From NCBI RefSeq assembly GCF_900119075.1, contig NZ_FPIP01000006.1, positions 28,632 through 92,631 on the forward strand: a stretch of 64,000 nucleotides of DNA. The letters run 5' to 3'. Both the position numbers and the translations under genes were made by a program. The notes below the pieces were generated by a model. It was given only the letters and a program-made list of their open reading frames with translations. It had not been told where the DNA came from and did not search any database. Numbering within the stretch: position 1 is the stretch's first letter; each line of letters begins with the position of its first letter. Shown piece by piece: positions 27,201-34,524 of the stretch. The DNA comes from Ruminococcus flavefaciens (GTDB lineage: Bacteria; Bacillota; Clostridia; Oscillospirales; Ruminococcaceae).

Positions 27201-28450
27201 CAGATATCGATCTCGTTATAAGCGATCTCTTCGTTTCAAACGGCAAGTCAGTTGACATCTCTAAGTATGTAATCGGCGTTGACGGCAAGATCATCATTGA
27301 TGAAAAGCCTGATACTACACCAGTTTCTACAACAACCACAACAAAGGGTCCTGATGACAAGAACACAACAACCACAACTGTAACAGTAACAGGTACAAAG
27401 GGTCCTGATGACAAGACCACAACAACCACAACTGTAACAGGAACAGGTACAAAGGGTCCTGATGACAAGACCACAACAACCACGACTGTAACAGGAACAG
27501 GTACAAAGGCTCCTGATGACAAGAGCACAACAACCACAACTGTAACAGTAACAGGTACAAAGGGTCCTGATGACAAGACCACAACAACTACAACTGTAAC
27601 AGGCAGCAGCACATCTTCTTCTACAACATCTACAACAACTGCTACAGGTACAGTTCTTAACGTAAGCTTCACAACCACAGCTAATCCTTGGGGTACACTT
27701 CCTATCGAGGAGTGGAACAAGACAACCACAAAGACCGGCTATGACAAGTCTTATGCAACAATAAAGACTAAGGCAGGATTCTACTTCAGCCACGACAACG
27801 GTGTTCGTGCTCTTGGCGATAAGGGTGGATTCGATGCTGGTCAGGTTGAAGAGCTCGTTATCTACGATGTATACAAGGACGGCAAGATTGAAGTAAGATC
27901 AGGTCTCGACATGAGCAGAGTAAACTTCGGTCAGGCTACACCTGAAAAGGTATACAAGACTCGTACACACAACAATGCTAAGACAACTATAGACGACTTC
28001 AAGTATGAAGTATCTGTTATGTATGAGAATATGCCTCTGGTAAATACAAGCGGCGAAGCACTTACAGTTCCCGTTTATATCGGTGTTAAGGGCGATATCA
28101 ACCTTGACAATAAGGTCAATGCGGTTGACGCTTCTACAGCACTCAGCTACTATGCATCATATCAGACAAACGGAAATACCAAGGAGTCTGTAATATGTCA
28201 GAATGATACGAATGGTCTCGCAGTAACATCTCCTACAGATATGCTTGATCACTTCGCAGCATTCCTCGGCGACGTTGATACCAACGAGTACGATCCGAAC
28301 AACTGGAAGACAATGAAGGGCGACAGAACAGTTAACGCTGTTGACGCATCTTACATCCTTTCATTCTATGCTGAGAAGCAGACTACAGATAAGTCGGCTA
28401 ACGACATCTGGAACGATGTTCTTGGCACTGTAAGATTCGGAACAAAGTAA
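24257..28450 (+). CDS. scaB: ScaB-like anchoring scaffoldin (six cohesins, X-module, dockerin)
   Basis: A 1397-residue protein: signal peptide 1-29, then six cohesin modules at about 57-186, 193-326, 333-467, 476-607, 635-780 and 876-1018. The first four adjoin without Thr-linkers; linkers precede the fifth and sixth. Long TKAPDDK-type linkers (about 781-873 and 1019-1130) flank the sixth. The C-terminus has an X-module (about 1131-1278) and a dockerin with two NAVDAS loops (about 1279-1397). All six share the V(A/G)GAQF core and look like one class, unlike the ScaA cohesins. In R. flavefaciens ScaB cohesins bind ScaA and its X-dockerin binds ScaE. GGAAAGGA lies before ATG 24257. Confidence 0.92.
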   Translation: MKKLLSAVTSVAMSFSLMAGAFASPVSAAGSDTASQPKLNMGGVLDVSANKNAGESVEWNMGTAIAAPGMSVTLPVVVSKSTLEVTGAQFKINPKSPIKLTSVKAGEAYGANASYDGNLIVLERSSGKGVVADNDSVVLNLTFSVPSDCAEGDYAVEASDLFVSNAKSADITSSVKFGAGTIKVQKEINNGNVSWILDNVEGAPGETVTLKAYVSNTDGVLAVAGAQFGIKTESPIEFKSLKEGGAYASPISFDEKVQTYVFDSGSGKGVIAGDKATIMNISYTIPSTCPEGTYKVSWKDGFVSDSHTADITSKVKFVDGSIKVTGKTTTDKITWTLSNETAKPGDVVTMTAKVSDKSKAAIKVGGAQFKVDAATPITYNDKIAEGNAYGGAIKYTKGTDRFMFELDGAGKAAADDSTIFSIDFKVPEGCADGVYPVKWAETFVSDGKANDVTNDIVLVNGSITVGDVPVDVKGTATWVIPSEVQAEAGKTVELVAKVKGDSELSVAGAQFSIVGTEPPTLKEVAGNPYGFKLASDPEYKANCIFENATGATAKDGDTLFTITFDVPAGTPDGIYPVKWSKQFVTNDKSVDITDKVTFVDGSIKVGNPTTTTTTVGPTTTTTTVTGTTTTIPAGSLIWQIDTQQIDVPDKDRKVELKIYVNDKNKAKVGVAGAQFRINNAKGITLDSAVASEAYNAEFKTDTKTDGVDKSAVYFVSNDLKNVVAEDGKNVAVLTFNVPANTPEGTYAVKFADGSLSVTDEKCKDITKNIIGLDGAIIIKKPDSDTPTSTTTTTTGTTTKAPDDKSTTTTTVTVTGTKAPDDKSTTTTTVTATGTKAPDDKSTTTTTVTATGTKGPDDKTTTTTVTGTTTTIKVPEGAILWKLDTVHAVPGETVKVNMIVVDPNKVNLGVAAAQFSVTPSITGNTGAELAALGDVSAYGSKVVRGTDNSIRFVFEDKDSHSAADGAIVAEFSYKVGENAVPGTDIDLVISDLFVSNGKSVDISKYVIGVDGKIIIDEKPDTTPVSTTTTTKGPDDKNTTTTTVTVTGTKGPDDKTTTTTTVTGTGTKGPDDKTTTTTTVTGTGTKAPDDKSTTTTTVTVTGTKGPDDKTTTTTTVTGSSTSSSTTSTTTATGTVLNVSFTTTANPWGTLPIEEWNKTTTKTGYDKSYATIKTKAGFYFSHDNGVRALGDKGGFDAGQVEELVIYDVYKDGKIEVRSGLDMSRVNFGQATPEKVYKTRTHNNAKTTIDDFKYEVSVMYENMPLVNTSGEALTVPVYIGVKGDINLDNKVNAVDASTALSYYASYQTNGNTKESVICQNDTNGLAVTSPTDMLDHFAAFLGDVDTNEYDPNNWKTMKGDRTVNAVDASYILSFYAEKQTTDKSANDIWNDVLGTVRFGTK
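26640..26865 (+). repeat. Tandem repeat in the scaB linker (four units)
   Basis: Units of about 54 bases encode T-K-(A/G)-P-D-D-K-(S/T)-T5-V-T-(V/A)-T-G. Four copies lie in tandem between cohesins five and six. Confidence 0.8.
27330..27605 (+). repeat. Tandem repeat in the scaB linker (five units)
   Basis: The same 54-base unit as at 26640 recurs in five copies between cohesin six and the X-module. Near-identity suggests copy number can vary. Confidence 0.8.
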
Positions 28451-28460
28451 AAAACGCTAA

Positions 28461-28490
28461 AAAAGCAGGTCTTTCGACCTGCTTTTTTAC
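28461..28490 (+). terminator. Terminator after scaB
   Basis: The stem AAAAGCAGGT/ACCTGCTTTT with a six-base loop runs into a T-tract. It closes the scaC-scaA-scaB transcript. Confidence 0.9.
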
Positions 28491-28693
28491 ATTATATACC
28501 GCTTGACAAGAATACTGGTAAGATGATATAATACCAATTGTAAGAGAAATTAAGCCGAAACAACAAATGAAATAATACTAAAAGTTCATTTGAATGAAAA
28601 TATTACGATTCATATAGGTCTATATTGTGAAAAAGCTACAAAAAACGGGAATATTAATCGGCAATAATTTTTTGAAAAAATGTACTGTTCTGC

Positions 28694-28722
28694 TTGACTT
28701 ATTGGACTATGTGTGATAAAAT
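28694..28722 (+). promoter_or_regulatory. Promoter of cttA
   Basis: TTGACT (28694-28699), 17-base spacer and TAAAAT (28717-28722), with an extended -10 TGa. The 28491-28693 stretch upstream is AT-rich with no feature seen. Confidence 0.7.
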
Positions 28723-28729
28723 GTAGTTA

Positions 28730-28817
28730 TGAATTTTGGGGCGGAGTATATATATACGCATATATCACCCGAAATTTAGCCTGTTGCATAGACGCTTGTG
28801 TACAATGAGTACGTCTT
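28730..28817 (+). promoter_or_regulatory. Two hairpins in the cttA leader
   Basis: The first arm pair is AATTTTGGG (28733-28741) with CCCGAAATT downstream, closing near 28779, with an AT-alternating interior. The second joins AGAC and GTCT around GTAC/GTAC at about 28789-28816. Function unknown. Confidence 0.4.
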
Positions 28818-28856
28818 GGCAAAAGGGGAATAAACATGTTAGAGAGGTATAGGACA

Positions 28857-30995
28857 ATGAAGAATTCATTATTCAAAAGAGCTATCGCAGCAGCTGCAGC
28901 TGTTCCGCTCGCTCTTACACAGTGTCTCACATACGCAAACGCTGTAGACGGCGACACTGCGACAACAACAACTGCGAACGTTCAGGCACAGAGCCAGGAA
29001 AGCACACTTAAGGCTTTACTCGCTATCCCTGGTGACGCTAAGATTTTAGGACCTGATAAAAAGGGTGCTGCATACAATCGTCAGCAGTCAACATGGGAGC
29101 AGACAGCTCTCTTACTTCTGAACAGTCTCGGTACAAAGGACGACGGAAGAATCGACCTCACTCCTTACATCAACAAGGCTTTAGCTAATGCCGGAGACTA
29201 CAGTGATGTTGCTAAGGTTTTTGCTGATCTTATTGATGGCAAGAAAGTTGATTATACTTTCGACGGCAAGAAGCTTACAGTTAAGGGCAAGATCAATGAA
29301 CTTAACTATAACGAGTTTATTGGCGTTTCTGATGCGTTCAAGATCGATGCATTCGATGATATAGTTCTTGGCGGCGATTTTGTTATTGTTGTTGATGGCT
29401 CAACTATTGATGCAAATCAGACTGTAACCGCCGAGTTCAAGTATACTTGCGAAGGCAAGACATACACACTTGGCGAAGTGCCTGCACTTATCAAGGATAA
29501 GTTTACAGCTATTAAGGCAAAAGCTGAGAAGGAGATCGGCGCTGGCGTTGATGAAAAGGCAAAGGCTGATTTCTTCGATAAGTTAGATAAGATCATCAAG
29601 GTAGCTACAAAGGCTGACAACGGCGTTACAAAGGCACTTGCTTTTGACTGGAACTACACAACAGCTCAGGAGAAGAACAATGCTGCTGACGCTATCACAA
29701 AGCTGAATGCTAAGATCAAGAGCTATGGCATCAACAAGCAGCTCCCACCAACAGCAAGCGATATCGCTTCTAATTCAAAGGTTGCTGCTGCATTTGCAGA
29801 GATCTCTGAGAAGACAAACGGAAAGGTTACAATTTCTGCTGCTGAGGTTGGCAAGTTAGCTGACGAGGTTGGCGGAAGAAGCATCAAGAAGGGCGACGAT
29901 GTAGTAGTTTCTACACCTCTCAGCGCAAGCATCTTCGGCGGCGTTGGTACATTCACAGCTGCATTCGATGATGATGCTGACGAAGTTGCTGATCTTAAGA
30001 AGAAGGTAGAGGCTGAAGGCCATCAGCTCGTAGGTTCTTACAAGAAGGCTTACGCAAGAGTAGACTTCAGCGACATCAAGGACACAGGTAAGGCAAGCCT
30101 TTCACTCAGCCTTGACAGAATCCTTGTAACTGATACAACAACAACTACAACATCTACTACAACTACATCTTCATCTACAACAACATCTACAACAACTAAG
30201 GTAAATCCTGACGATTCAACAACAACATCTTCTACAACAACTAAGGTAAATCCTGACGACACAACAACAACAACAACAACAACAAAGCCTATTGAATTAA
30301 AGAAGATCAAGAGACAGTATGCTAAGAACGGTTACACAAAGACTGCTGCATTCTACCTCAACACAGAGGAAGAGTTCAACAAGAAGCAGATCAGTGATGT
30401 AACACTCGTTATCGAGTATACAGACGGTTCTACAGAGGACAGAGTAGTTGCAGCTGACGATATCAACTTCGGTACAGCTAAGCCTACTAACACATACAAG
30501 AAGGATTCAACAGACTTCAAGTATGCCGTACAGGTTTATGTAAAGGATGTTGCACTTACTGACGAGCTCGGCGAGAATATCACAGTTGACGCTTACATCG
30601 GCGTAAGAGGTGACGCTGACCTCAATAGCACAGCAAACGCAGTTGACGCATCTGTAGTTCTTACATACTATGCTAAGCTTTCTACAAACGATGCTGAGGG
30701 CAACAGCAACAGACCTTCAAATACAAAGCTTTCAACAAGCAACCTTGTAACATCAGCAAGAAACATCTATGATGACTTTGCTGCTTACCTCTGTGACGTT
30801 GAGCACGATGTAACATTCGACAACCTCACAAAGAAGGTTACAAGAAACAAGACAATCAACGCAGTTGACGCTTCTTCAATCCTCCAGTTCTATGCTCAGA
30901 GACAGCTCGCAGCTAACAAGGGCAAGACAGACGCAGAGGTTTGGGCAATCGTTGACAGCAACAATAACAACACATCTGCTTCCGAGGAAGTATAA
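28857..30995 (+). CDS. cttA: CttA-like X-dockerin protein
   Basis: ATG 28857 (GAGAGG upstream) is preferred; ATG 28836 with AGGGG is a close second. The product is about 712 residues. It has a signal peptide, an N-terminal region of about 400 residues, a Ser/Thr linker (about 429-479), an X-module (about 480-584) and a dockerin with GDADLNSTANAVDAS and NKTINAVDAS loops. CttA of R. flavefaciens has two cellulose-binding modules and an X-dockerin that binds ScaE. Here the C-terminal part and position match well, but I could not recognise carbohydrate-binding modules in the N-terminal region. It contains long Lys/Asp-rich helical stretches and few aromatics. The name rests on synteny and the X-dockerin. 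Confidence 0.78.
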   Translation: MKNSLFKRAIAAAAAVPLALTQCLTYANAVDGDTATTTTANVQAQSQESTLKALLAIPGDAKILGPDKKGAAYNRQQSTWEQTALLLLNSLGTKDDGRIDLTPYINKALANAGDYSDVAKVFADLIDGKKVDYTFDGKKLTVKGKINELNYNEFIGVSDAFKIDAFDDIVLGGDFVIVVDGSTIDANQTVTAEFKYTCEGKTYTLGEVPALIKDKFTAIKAKAEKEIGAGVDEKAKADFFDKLDKIIKVATKADNGVTKALAFDWNYTTAQEKNNAADAITKLNAKIKSYGINKQLPPTASDIASNSKVAAAFAEISEKTNGKVTISAAEVGKLADEVGGRSIKKGDDVVVSTPLSASIFGGVGTFTAAFDDDADEVADLKKKVEAEGHQLVGSYKKAYARVDFSDIKDTGKASLSLSLDRILVTDTTTTTTSTTTTSSSTTTSTTTKVNPDDSTTTSSTTTKVNPDDTTTTTTTTKPIELKKIKRQYAKNGYTKTAAFYLNTEEEFNKKQISDVTLVIEYTDGSTEDRVVAADDINFGTAKPTNTYKKDSTDFKYAVQVYVKDVALTDELGENITVDAYIGVRGDADLNSTANAVDASVVLTYYAKLSTNDAEGNSNRPSNTKLSTSNLVTSARNIYDDFAAYLCDVEHDVTFDNLTKKVTRNKTINAVDASSILQFYAQRQLAANKGKTDAEVWAIVDSNNNNTSASEEV

Positions 30996-31008
30996 TCAAA
31001 GCTGAATT

Positions 31009-31079
31009 ATCTGCCGTCGCAAAACGGCGGCAGATATACAATTTAATATTATTGATGTTAGCCGCCGTATTTGCGACGG
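31009..31079 (+). promoter_or_regulatory. Nested inverted repeats between cttA and scaE
   Basis: A local stem (31009-31015 with 31029-31035) overlaps a longer 18-base inverted repeat (31014-31031 with 31061-31079, one unpaired base). The two folds exclude each other. No T-run follows, so processing, mRNA stability or control of scaE relative to cttA is more likely than termination. Confidence 0.5.
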
Positions 31080-31118
31080 AAAAACATATATAAAAAAATC
31101 TGAAAGGAAATAATAACA

Positions 31119-31970
31119 ATGAAGACGAACACTATTAAGCGTGCTTTCGCTGCACTGGCAGTTTCTGCTGTTGCACTTTCAGCATCTGCTATCACCGCTT
31201 CTGCTGAGACAGCTAAGGGCTATACCTCAACAGGTAAGGCTGCTGCTGATTTTAAGGGTGCTGCACTCGATCTCACACAGAAGACAATTTCTCTTGACGA
31301 AGCTAAGAACGTACAGACAATCGTTTTAGCTGCAAAGGGTGACGGTACACAGTTTGATTCAACTGGTATCCACATCAAGTTTGATGCAGGTCTTGAGCTT
31401 GTTCAGACAGAGTACATGGAAGAGAAGGTTTGGGCTGCTCCACAGACAGCTGTTAAGACATACGAGGCAGTTCAGGACGGTACAGACGGTCTGTTCTTAA
31501 CATTTGCTAACTCAACTCCTAAGGCTGCTACAACAGCTGGCTTAAAGCTCTGGGCATTTGACGTTAAGGTTAAGAATCCAGAGGCTGGCAAGAAGTATCC
31601 AATCGAGATCGCTTACGAAGACGGCGACCTTTTCGACCTCAAGGGCAGCGCTGATACTGAGGCAATCAGAGACTATGCTTTCTCTAACGTAACTCAGGGT
31701 TACATCGAGATCGTAGCTCCTACAACTACAACAACAACAACTACAACAACAACTACAACTACAACAACAACTACTACAACAACTACAACTCCAACTTCAT
31801 CAAAGTCTGGTACAACAAACACAACATCTAAGACAACTGCAAAGCCAGTTTCTACAACAAAGCCAAAGGATAACTCACCTAAGACAGGTGTTCCTGGTGC
31901 TGGCATCGCTGTAGCAGGTCTTGCTGTTGCAATCGGTACTGCATTCGTTCTCAGAAAGAAGGAAGACTAA
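31119..31970 (+). CDS. scaE: ScaE-like wall-anchored cohesin
   Basis: A 283-residue protein: signal peptide 1-29, one cohesin (about 30-198), a Thr linker (about 201-224), then the sortase signal NSPKTG (31872-31889), a hydrophobic helix and a KKED tail. In R. flavefaciens ScaE is the wall anchor whose cohesin binds the X-dockerins of ScaB and CttA. Size and position match. The anchor has the same NSPxTG form as the partial adhesin at 1-2718, so both are probably handled by the same sortase. GAAAGGA precedes ATG 31119. The sortase gene srtB that follows scaE in R. flavefaciens is absent here. Confidence 0.9.
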   Translation: MKTNTIKRAFAALAVSAVALSASAITASAETAKGYTSTGKAAADFKGAALDLTQKTISLDEAKNVQTIVLAAKGDGTQFDSTGIHIKFDAGLELVQTEYMEEKVWAAPQTAVKTYEAVQDGTDGLFLTFANSTPKAATTAGLKLWAFDVKVKNPEAGKKYPIEIAYEDGDLFDLKGSADTEAIRDYAFSNVTQGYIEIVAPTTTTTTTTTTTTTTTTTTTTTTTPTSSKSGTTNTTSKTTAKPVSTTKPKDNSPKTGVPGAGIAVAGLAVAIGTAFVLRKKED

Positions 31971-32000
31971 TTAATTAGTCCCATCTTAATGGAATAATTA

Positions 32001-32029
32001 AAGGCTCTCCAATCGGAGAGCCTTTTTTT
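32001..32029 (+). terminator. Terminator after scaE
   Basis: The AAGGCTCTCC/GGAGAGCCTT stem, AATC loop and T-run end the sca cluster. It touches the 3' end of the convergent ttcA gene. Confidence 0.9.
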
Positions 32030-32774
32030 AGTCTTTTTTAGTTGGCGGAGTCCAGTTTATCCCGCCCCAGCCGTCAACGTTGGCGCGGCACATAGCGCCG
32101 AAAAGCCTGTCCTTGAAGCCGTGGTCATTACGCTCCATATCCGCGAGGAAGTCCTTGGTTTTCTGGCGGTTTGTGTGACCGTCCGCAGGACAGGCAGATT
32201 TTACCACGGGAAGCTCATTCTTGCGAGCCGCGCGGCGTATCTCCTTTTCGGGAGCAAGCACCAGCGGACGTATTACAGTCACATTTTTGTGGCTCAGGTA
32301 GGTGCTTGGCGCAAAGCAGCCGATACGACCCTCGGTAAAGAGGTTCATCACGAATGTCTCAACTGCGTCGTCGTAGTTGTGCCCGAGAGCTACCTTGTTG
32401 CAGCCCAGCTCGTTAGCGGCGTCGTGGAGAGCTCCGCGGCGCATACGTGCACATAGGGAGCAAGGGCTGGGCTCTTTGCGGACGTCGAATACAATCTCGC
32501 CTATCTGTGTGGGGATAACGCGGTACTCCACGCCCATTTTCTCACAGCGCTCCGCAATGGGGGAGAAGTCCATCTTCTTGTCCTTGAAGCCCATATCGAG
32601 AGTGATAGCCACGACTTCGTAGTCGATACCGATGAATCGCCGCAGGAGCACAAGTCCCTCCAGCAGTACAAGACTGTCCTTGCCGCCGGAGACTCCCACG
32701 AGTATGCGGTCACCGTCGCTGATGAGCCCGTAGTTTTGAATGGCTTTTCGCATATATCCAAGAATTTTCTGCAT
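32028..32774 (-). CDS. ttcA: TtcA-family tRNA thiolation protein
   Basis: A 248-residue PP-loop ATPase with SGGKDSLVLLEG near residue 30, the Cys pair CSLC near 107-110 and the HNYDDAVETF motif. TtcA uses these Cys with an Fe-S cluster to make 2-thiocytidine at tRNA position 32. Related Firmicutes proteins of this length are annotated the same way, but the exact tRNA position is not proven. It sits where srtB would be in R. flavefaciens. Confidence 0.82.
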   Translation of the reverse strand: MQKILGYMRKAIQNYGLISDGDRILVGVSGGKDSLVLLEGLVLLRRFIGIDYEVVAITLDMGFKDKKMDFSPIAERCEKMGVEYRVIPTQIGEIVFDVRKEPSPCSLCARMRRGALHDAANELGCNKVALGHNYDDAVETFVMNLFTEGRIGCFAPSTYLSHKNVTVIRPLVLAPEKEIRRAARKNELPVVKSACPADGHTNRQKTKDFLADMERNDHGFKDRLFGAMCRANVDGWGGINWTPPTKKD

Positions 32775-33178
32775 AATATCTCTCCAAAACGTTTTTCTTG
32801 ATTATAGCATATTTAAAAGTAAAATGCAACCAATGAAAGGAATTCATGTAGGGGACGGCGTCCTCGACGTCCCAGCGTAGGGGCGGATATTATCCGCCCG
32901 GTAAGGGACGCCCTCTCTTGCAGGGCCCCCTAATCGGGGCCGTCCCCTCTGTCGCATTGTGACATCTCCCCACCCCGTGGGGAGTCACCCCACCAGAGGC
33001 GCCGCCTCTGACCTTACCGGTACGTCCCCTCTGTCCTTCGGACATCTCCCCATCTTATGGGGAGTCACTCTGCCAAAGGAACACAGTCCCTTTGGAATCC
33101 CTTTCATATTCTCAATGTAAAAACTAAGCACTAATCGCAAATAACTAATCACTTTTTTGGGAAATTTGCAAATTTTTC
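32775..33178. repeat. Palindromic repeat block
   Basis: From about 32846 to 33108 it carries GGGACGGCGTCCTCGACGTCCC, GGGCGGATA/TATCCGCCC and two CTCCCCA...TGGGGAG arms, then a degenerate ACTAA run (33118-33152). No gene is seen. Confidence 0.7.
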
Positions 33179-33207
33179 TTGCAAAGTAAGAAAAAATATA
33201 TTATAAT
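33179..33207 (+). promoter_or_regulatory. Promoter of the 33284 gene
   Basis: TTGCAA (33179-33184), 17-base spacer and TATAAT (33202-33207). Transcription from about 33214 excludes the longer in-frame ORF and fixes the start at ATG 33284. Confidence 0.7.
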
Positions 33208-33222
33208 AGAAATGGTAACTTT

Positions 33223-33274
33223 TCGGGACTTGTCCCGAATCCAGCAAATCAGAAAGGAGCGGCGCATTTGCGCC
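33223..33274 (+). promoter_or_regulatory. Leader hairpins, one inside the ribosome-site spacer
   Basis: An 8-bp stem (TTCGGGAC/GTCCCGAA, 33223-33240) comes first. GGAG (33256-33259) is followed by GGCGC-ATTT-GCGCC (33261-33274), then nine bases to ATG 33284. The linear spacing of 24 bases is too long; folding the hairpin brings it to about ten. Confidence 0.5.
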
Positions 33275-33283
33275 TTTAAAACA

Positions 33284-33784
33284 ATGACAGAACAGCTGAA
33301 AAACCTGCTCATTTTACTGGCGGCGATAGTTGTCGTACTTATCCTTGTCATACTTCTTTTCAGCGGCAAAAGCTCGTTCAGACGTCTGCTTTCTATCTTC
33401 CTTGAAGAGCGAGAGGACTACGAGGGCGACGACGGGGACGGCGGCGAGAGAGCTATGCCTGTCAAGCAGCAGACTCCCACACAGCGCAGAAGAGCAGCAA
33501 TAGAGGAAAATGTGCAGAAGAGAACCTCTGAGCCTATCGTTGAAATGGCTACACTGGTCAGAAAAAGCGATGACCGCCTCAGAGTTATAGAGAGTACAGG
33601 TCAGGTAAGGCTCGTTGACGAGTACTACGAGCTTATCTTTGTGACACGTAAGGGACAGAAGCTAAAGATAGAATGCTCTGCCGAGGCTTACGAAAAGGTG
33701 CCCTTCAATCAGCAGGGCTCGCTTACATACAAACGCAATACCCTTGTAAAGTTCAAGTACTACGAGGATACTGTATTTAATTGA
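33284..33784 (+). CDS. Membrane-anchored protein of unknown function
   Basis: A 166-residue protein with one N-terminal membrane helix (about 6-28), a charged acidic/basic spacer (DDGDGGER, then QRRR) and a C-terminal domain of about 90 residues rich in beta strands (VEMATLVRKSDDRLRVIESTGQVRLVDEYYELIFVTR and on). The C-terminal domain resembles small barrel domains that follow a membrane helix in Firmicutes, but I cannot name a family. ung follows 57 bases later and may be co-transcribed. No catalytic motif is visible. Confidence 0.7.
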   Translation: MTEQLKNLLILLAAIVVVLILVILLFSGKSSFRRLLSIFLEEREDYEGDDGDGGERAMPVKQQTPTQRRRAAIEENVQKRTSEPIVEMATLVRKSDDRLRVIESTGQVRLVDEYYELIFVTRKGQKLKIECSAEAYEKVPFNQQGSLTYKRNTLVKFKYYEDTVFN

Positions 33785-33841
33785 CATCAGGGGGACGGCT
33801 TTAATGTCGTCCCATATTTGTATACGAATGGACGTGGGCAT

Positions 33842-34513
33842 ATGGTAAACTTTAATAACGACTGGGACGGGCTTCTCAAAGGCGAATTCGATAAGGATTA
33901 TTATCTGAAGCTCCGCCAGACTCTCATAAACGAATACAGAACACAGCGTATCTATCCCAATATGTACGACATCTTCAACGCTATGAAGCTGACCTCATAC
34001 GACGATGTAAGGTGCGTCATCATCGGTCAGGATCCCTACCACGGTGAGGGACAGGCTCACGGACTGAGCTTTTCCGTCCGTAAGGGCGTAGCTCCGCCGC
34101 CGTCATTGGTGAATATCTTCAAGGAGATACGTGACGACGTGGGTATAGACAATCTTGGAAAGCACGGCGAGCTGACCAAATGGGCGCAGGAGGGAGTTCT
34201 CCTGCTGAACTCAGTTCTCACTGTCCGCGCAGATCAGGCAAGAAGCCACCGCGGTCTGGGCTGGGAGAACTTCACCACCGACGTTATACAGCTTCTCAAC
34301 AAGCGCGAGAAGCCAATGGTGTTCATGCTCTGGGGCGGCGACGCCAAGGCGAAACAGCAGTTCATCACCAATCCCAACCACCTTATACTCAAGGCGGCTC
34401 ACCCAAGTCCGCTGTCGGCGTATAACGGCTTCTTCGGGTGCAGACATTTTTCAAAGGCAAACGAGTTTCTCCGCGCACATGGCTTGGGAGAAATAGACTG
34501 GTCAATAGATTAA
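33842..34513 (+). CDS. ung: Uracil-DNA glycosylase (family 1)
   Basis: A 223-residue enzyme that removes uracil from DNA. It has the water-activating motif GQDPYHGEGQAHGLSFSV and the DNA-intercalation loop HPSPLSAYNGFFGCRHF. ATG 33842 is chosen over the in-frame TTG 33818, but its ribosome site is weak (GTGGG). A hairpin (GGGACG/CGTCCC, about 33793-33813) lies between it and the gene before. metF starts 11 bases after its stop. Confidence 0.95.
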   Translation: MVNFNNDWDGLLKGEFDKDYYLKLRQTLINEYRTQRIYPNMYDIFNAMKLTSYDDVRCVIIGQDPYHGEGQAHGLSFSVRKGVAPPPSLVNIFKEIRDDVGIDNLGKHGELTKWAQEGVLLLNSVLTVRADQARSHRGLGWENFTTDVIQLLNKREKPMVFMLWGGDAKAKQQFITNPNHLILKAAHPSPLSAYNGFFGCRHFSKANEFLRAHGLGEIDWSID

Positions 34514-34524
34514 CGGAGGAAATT

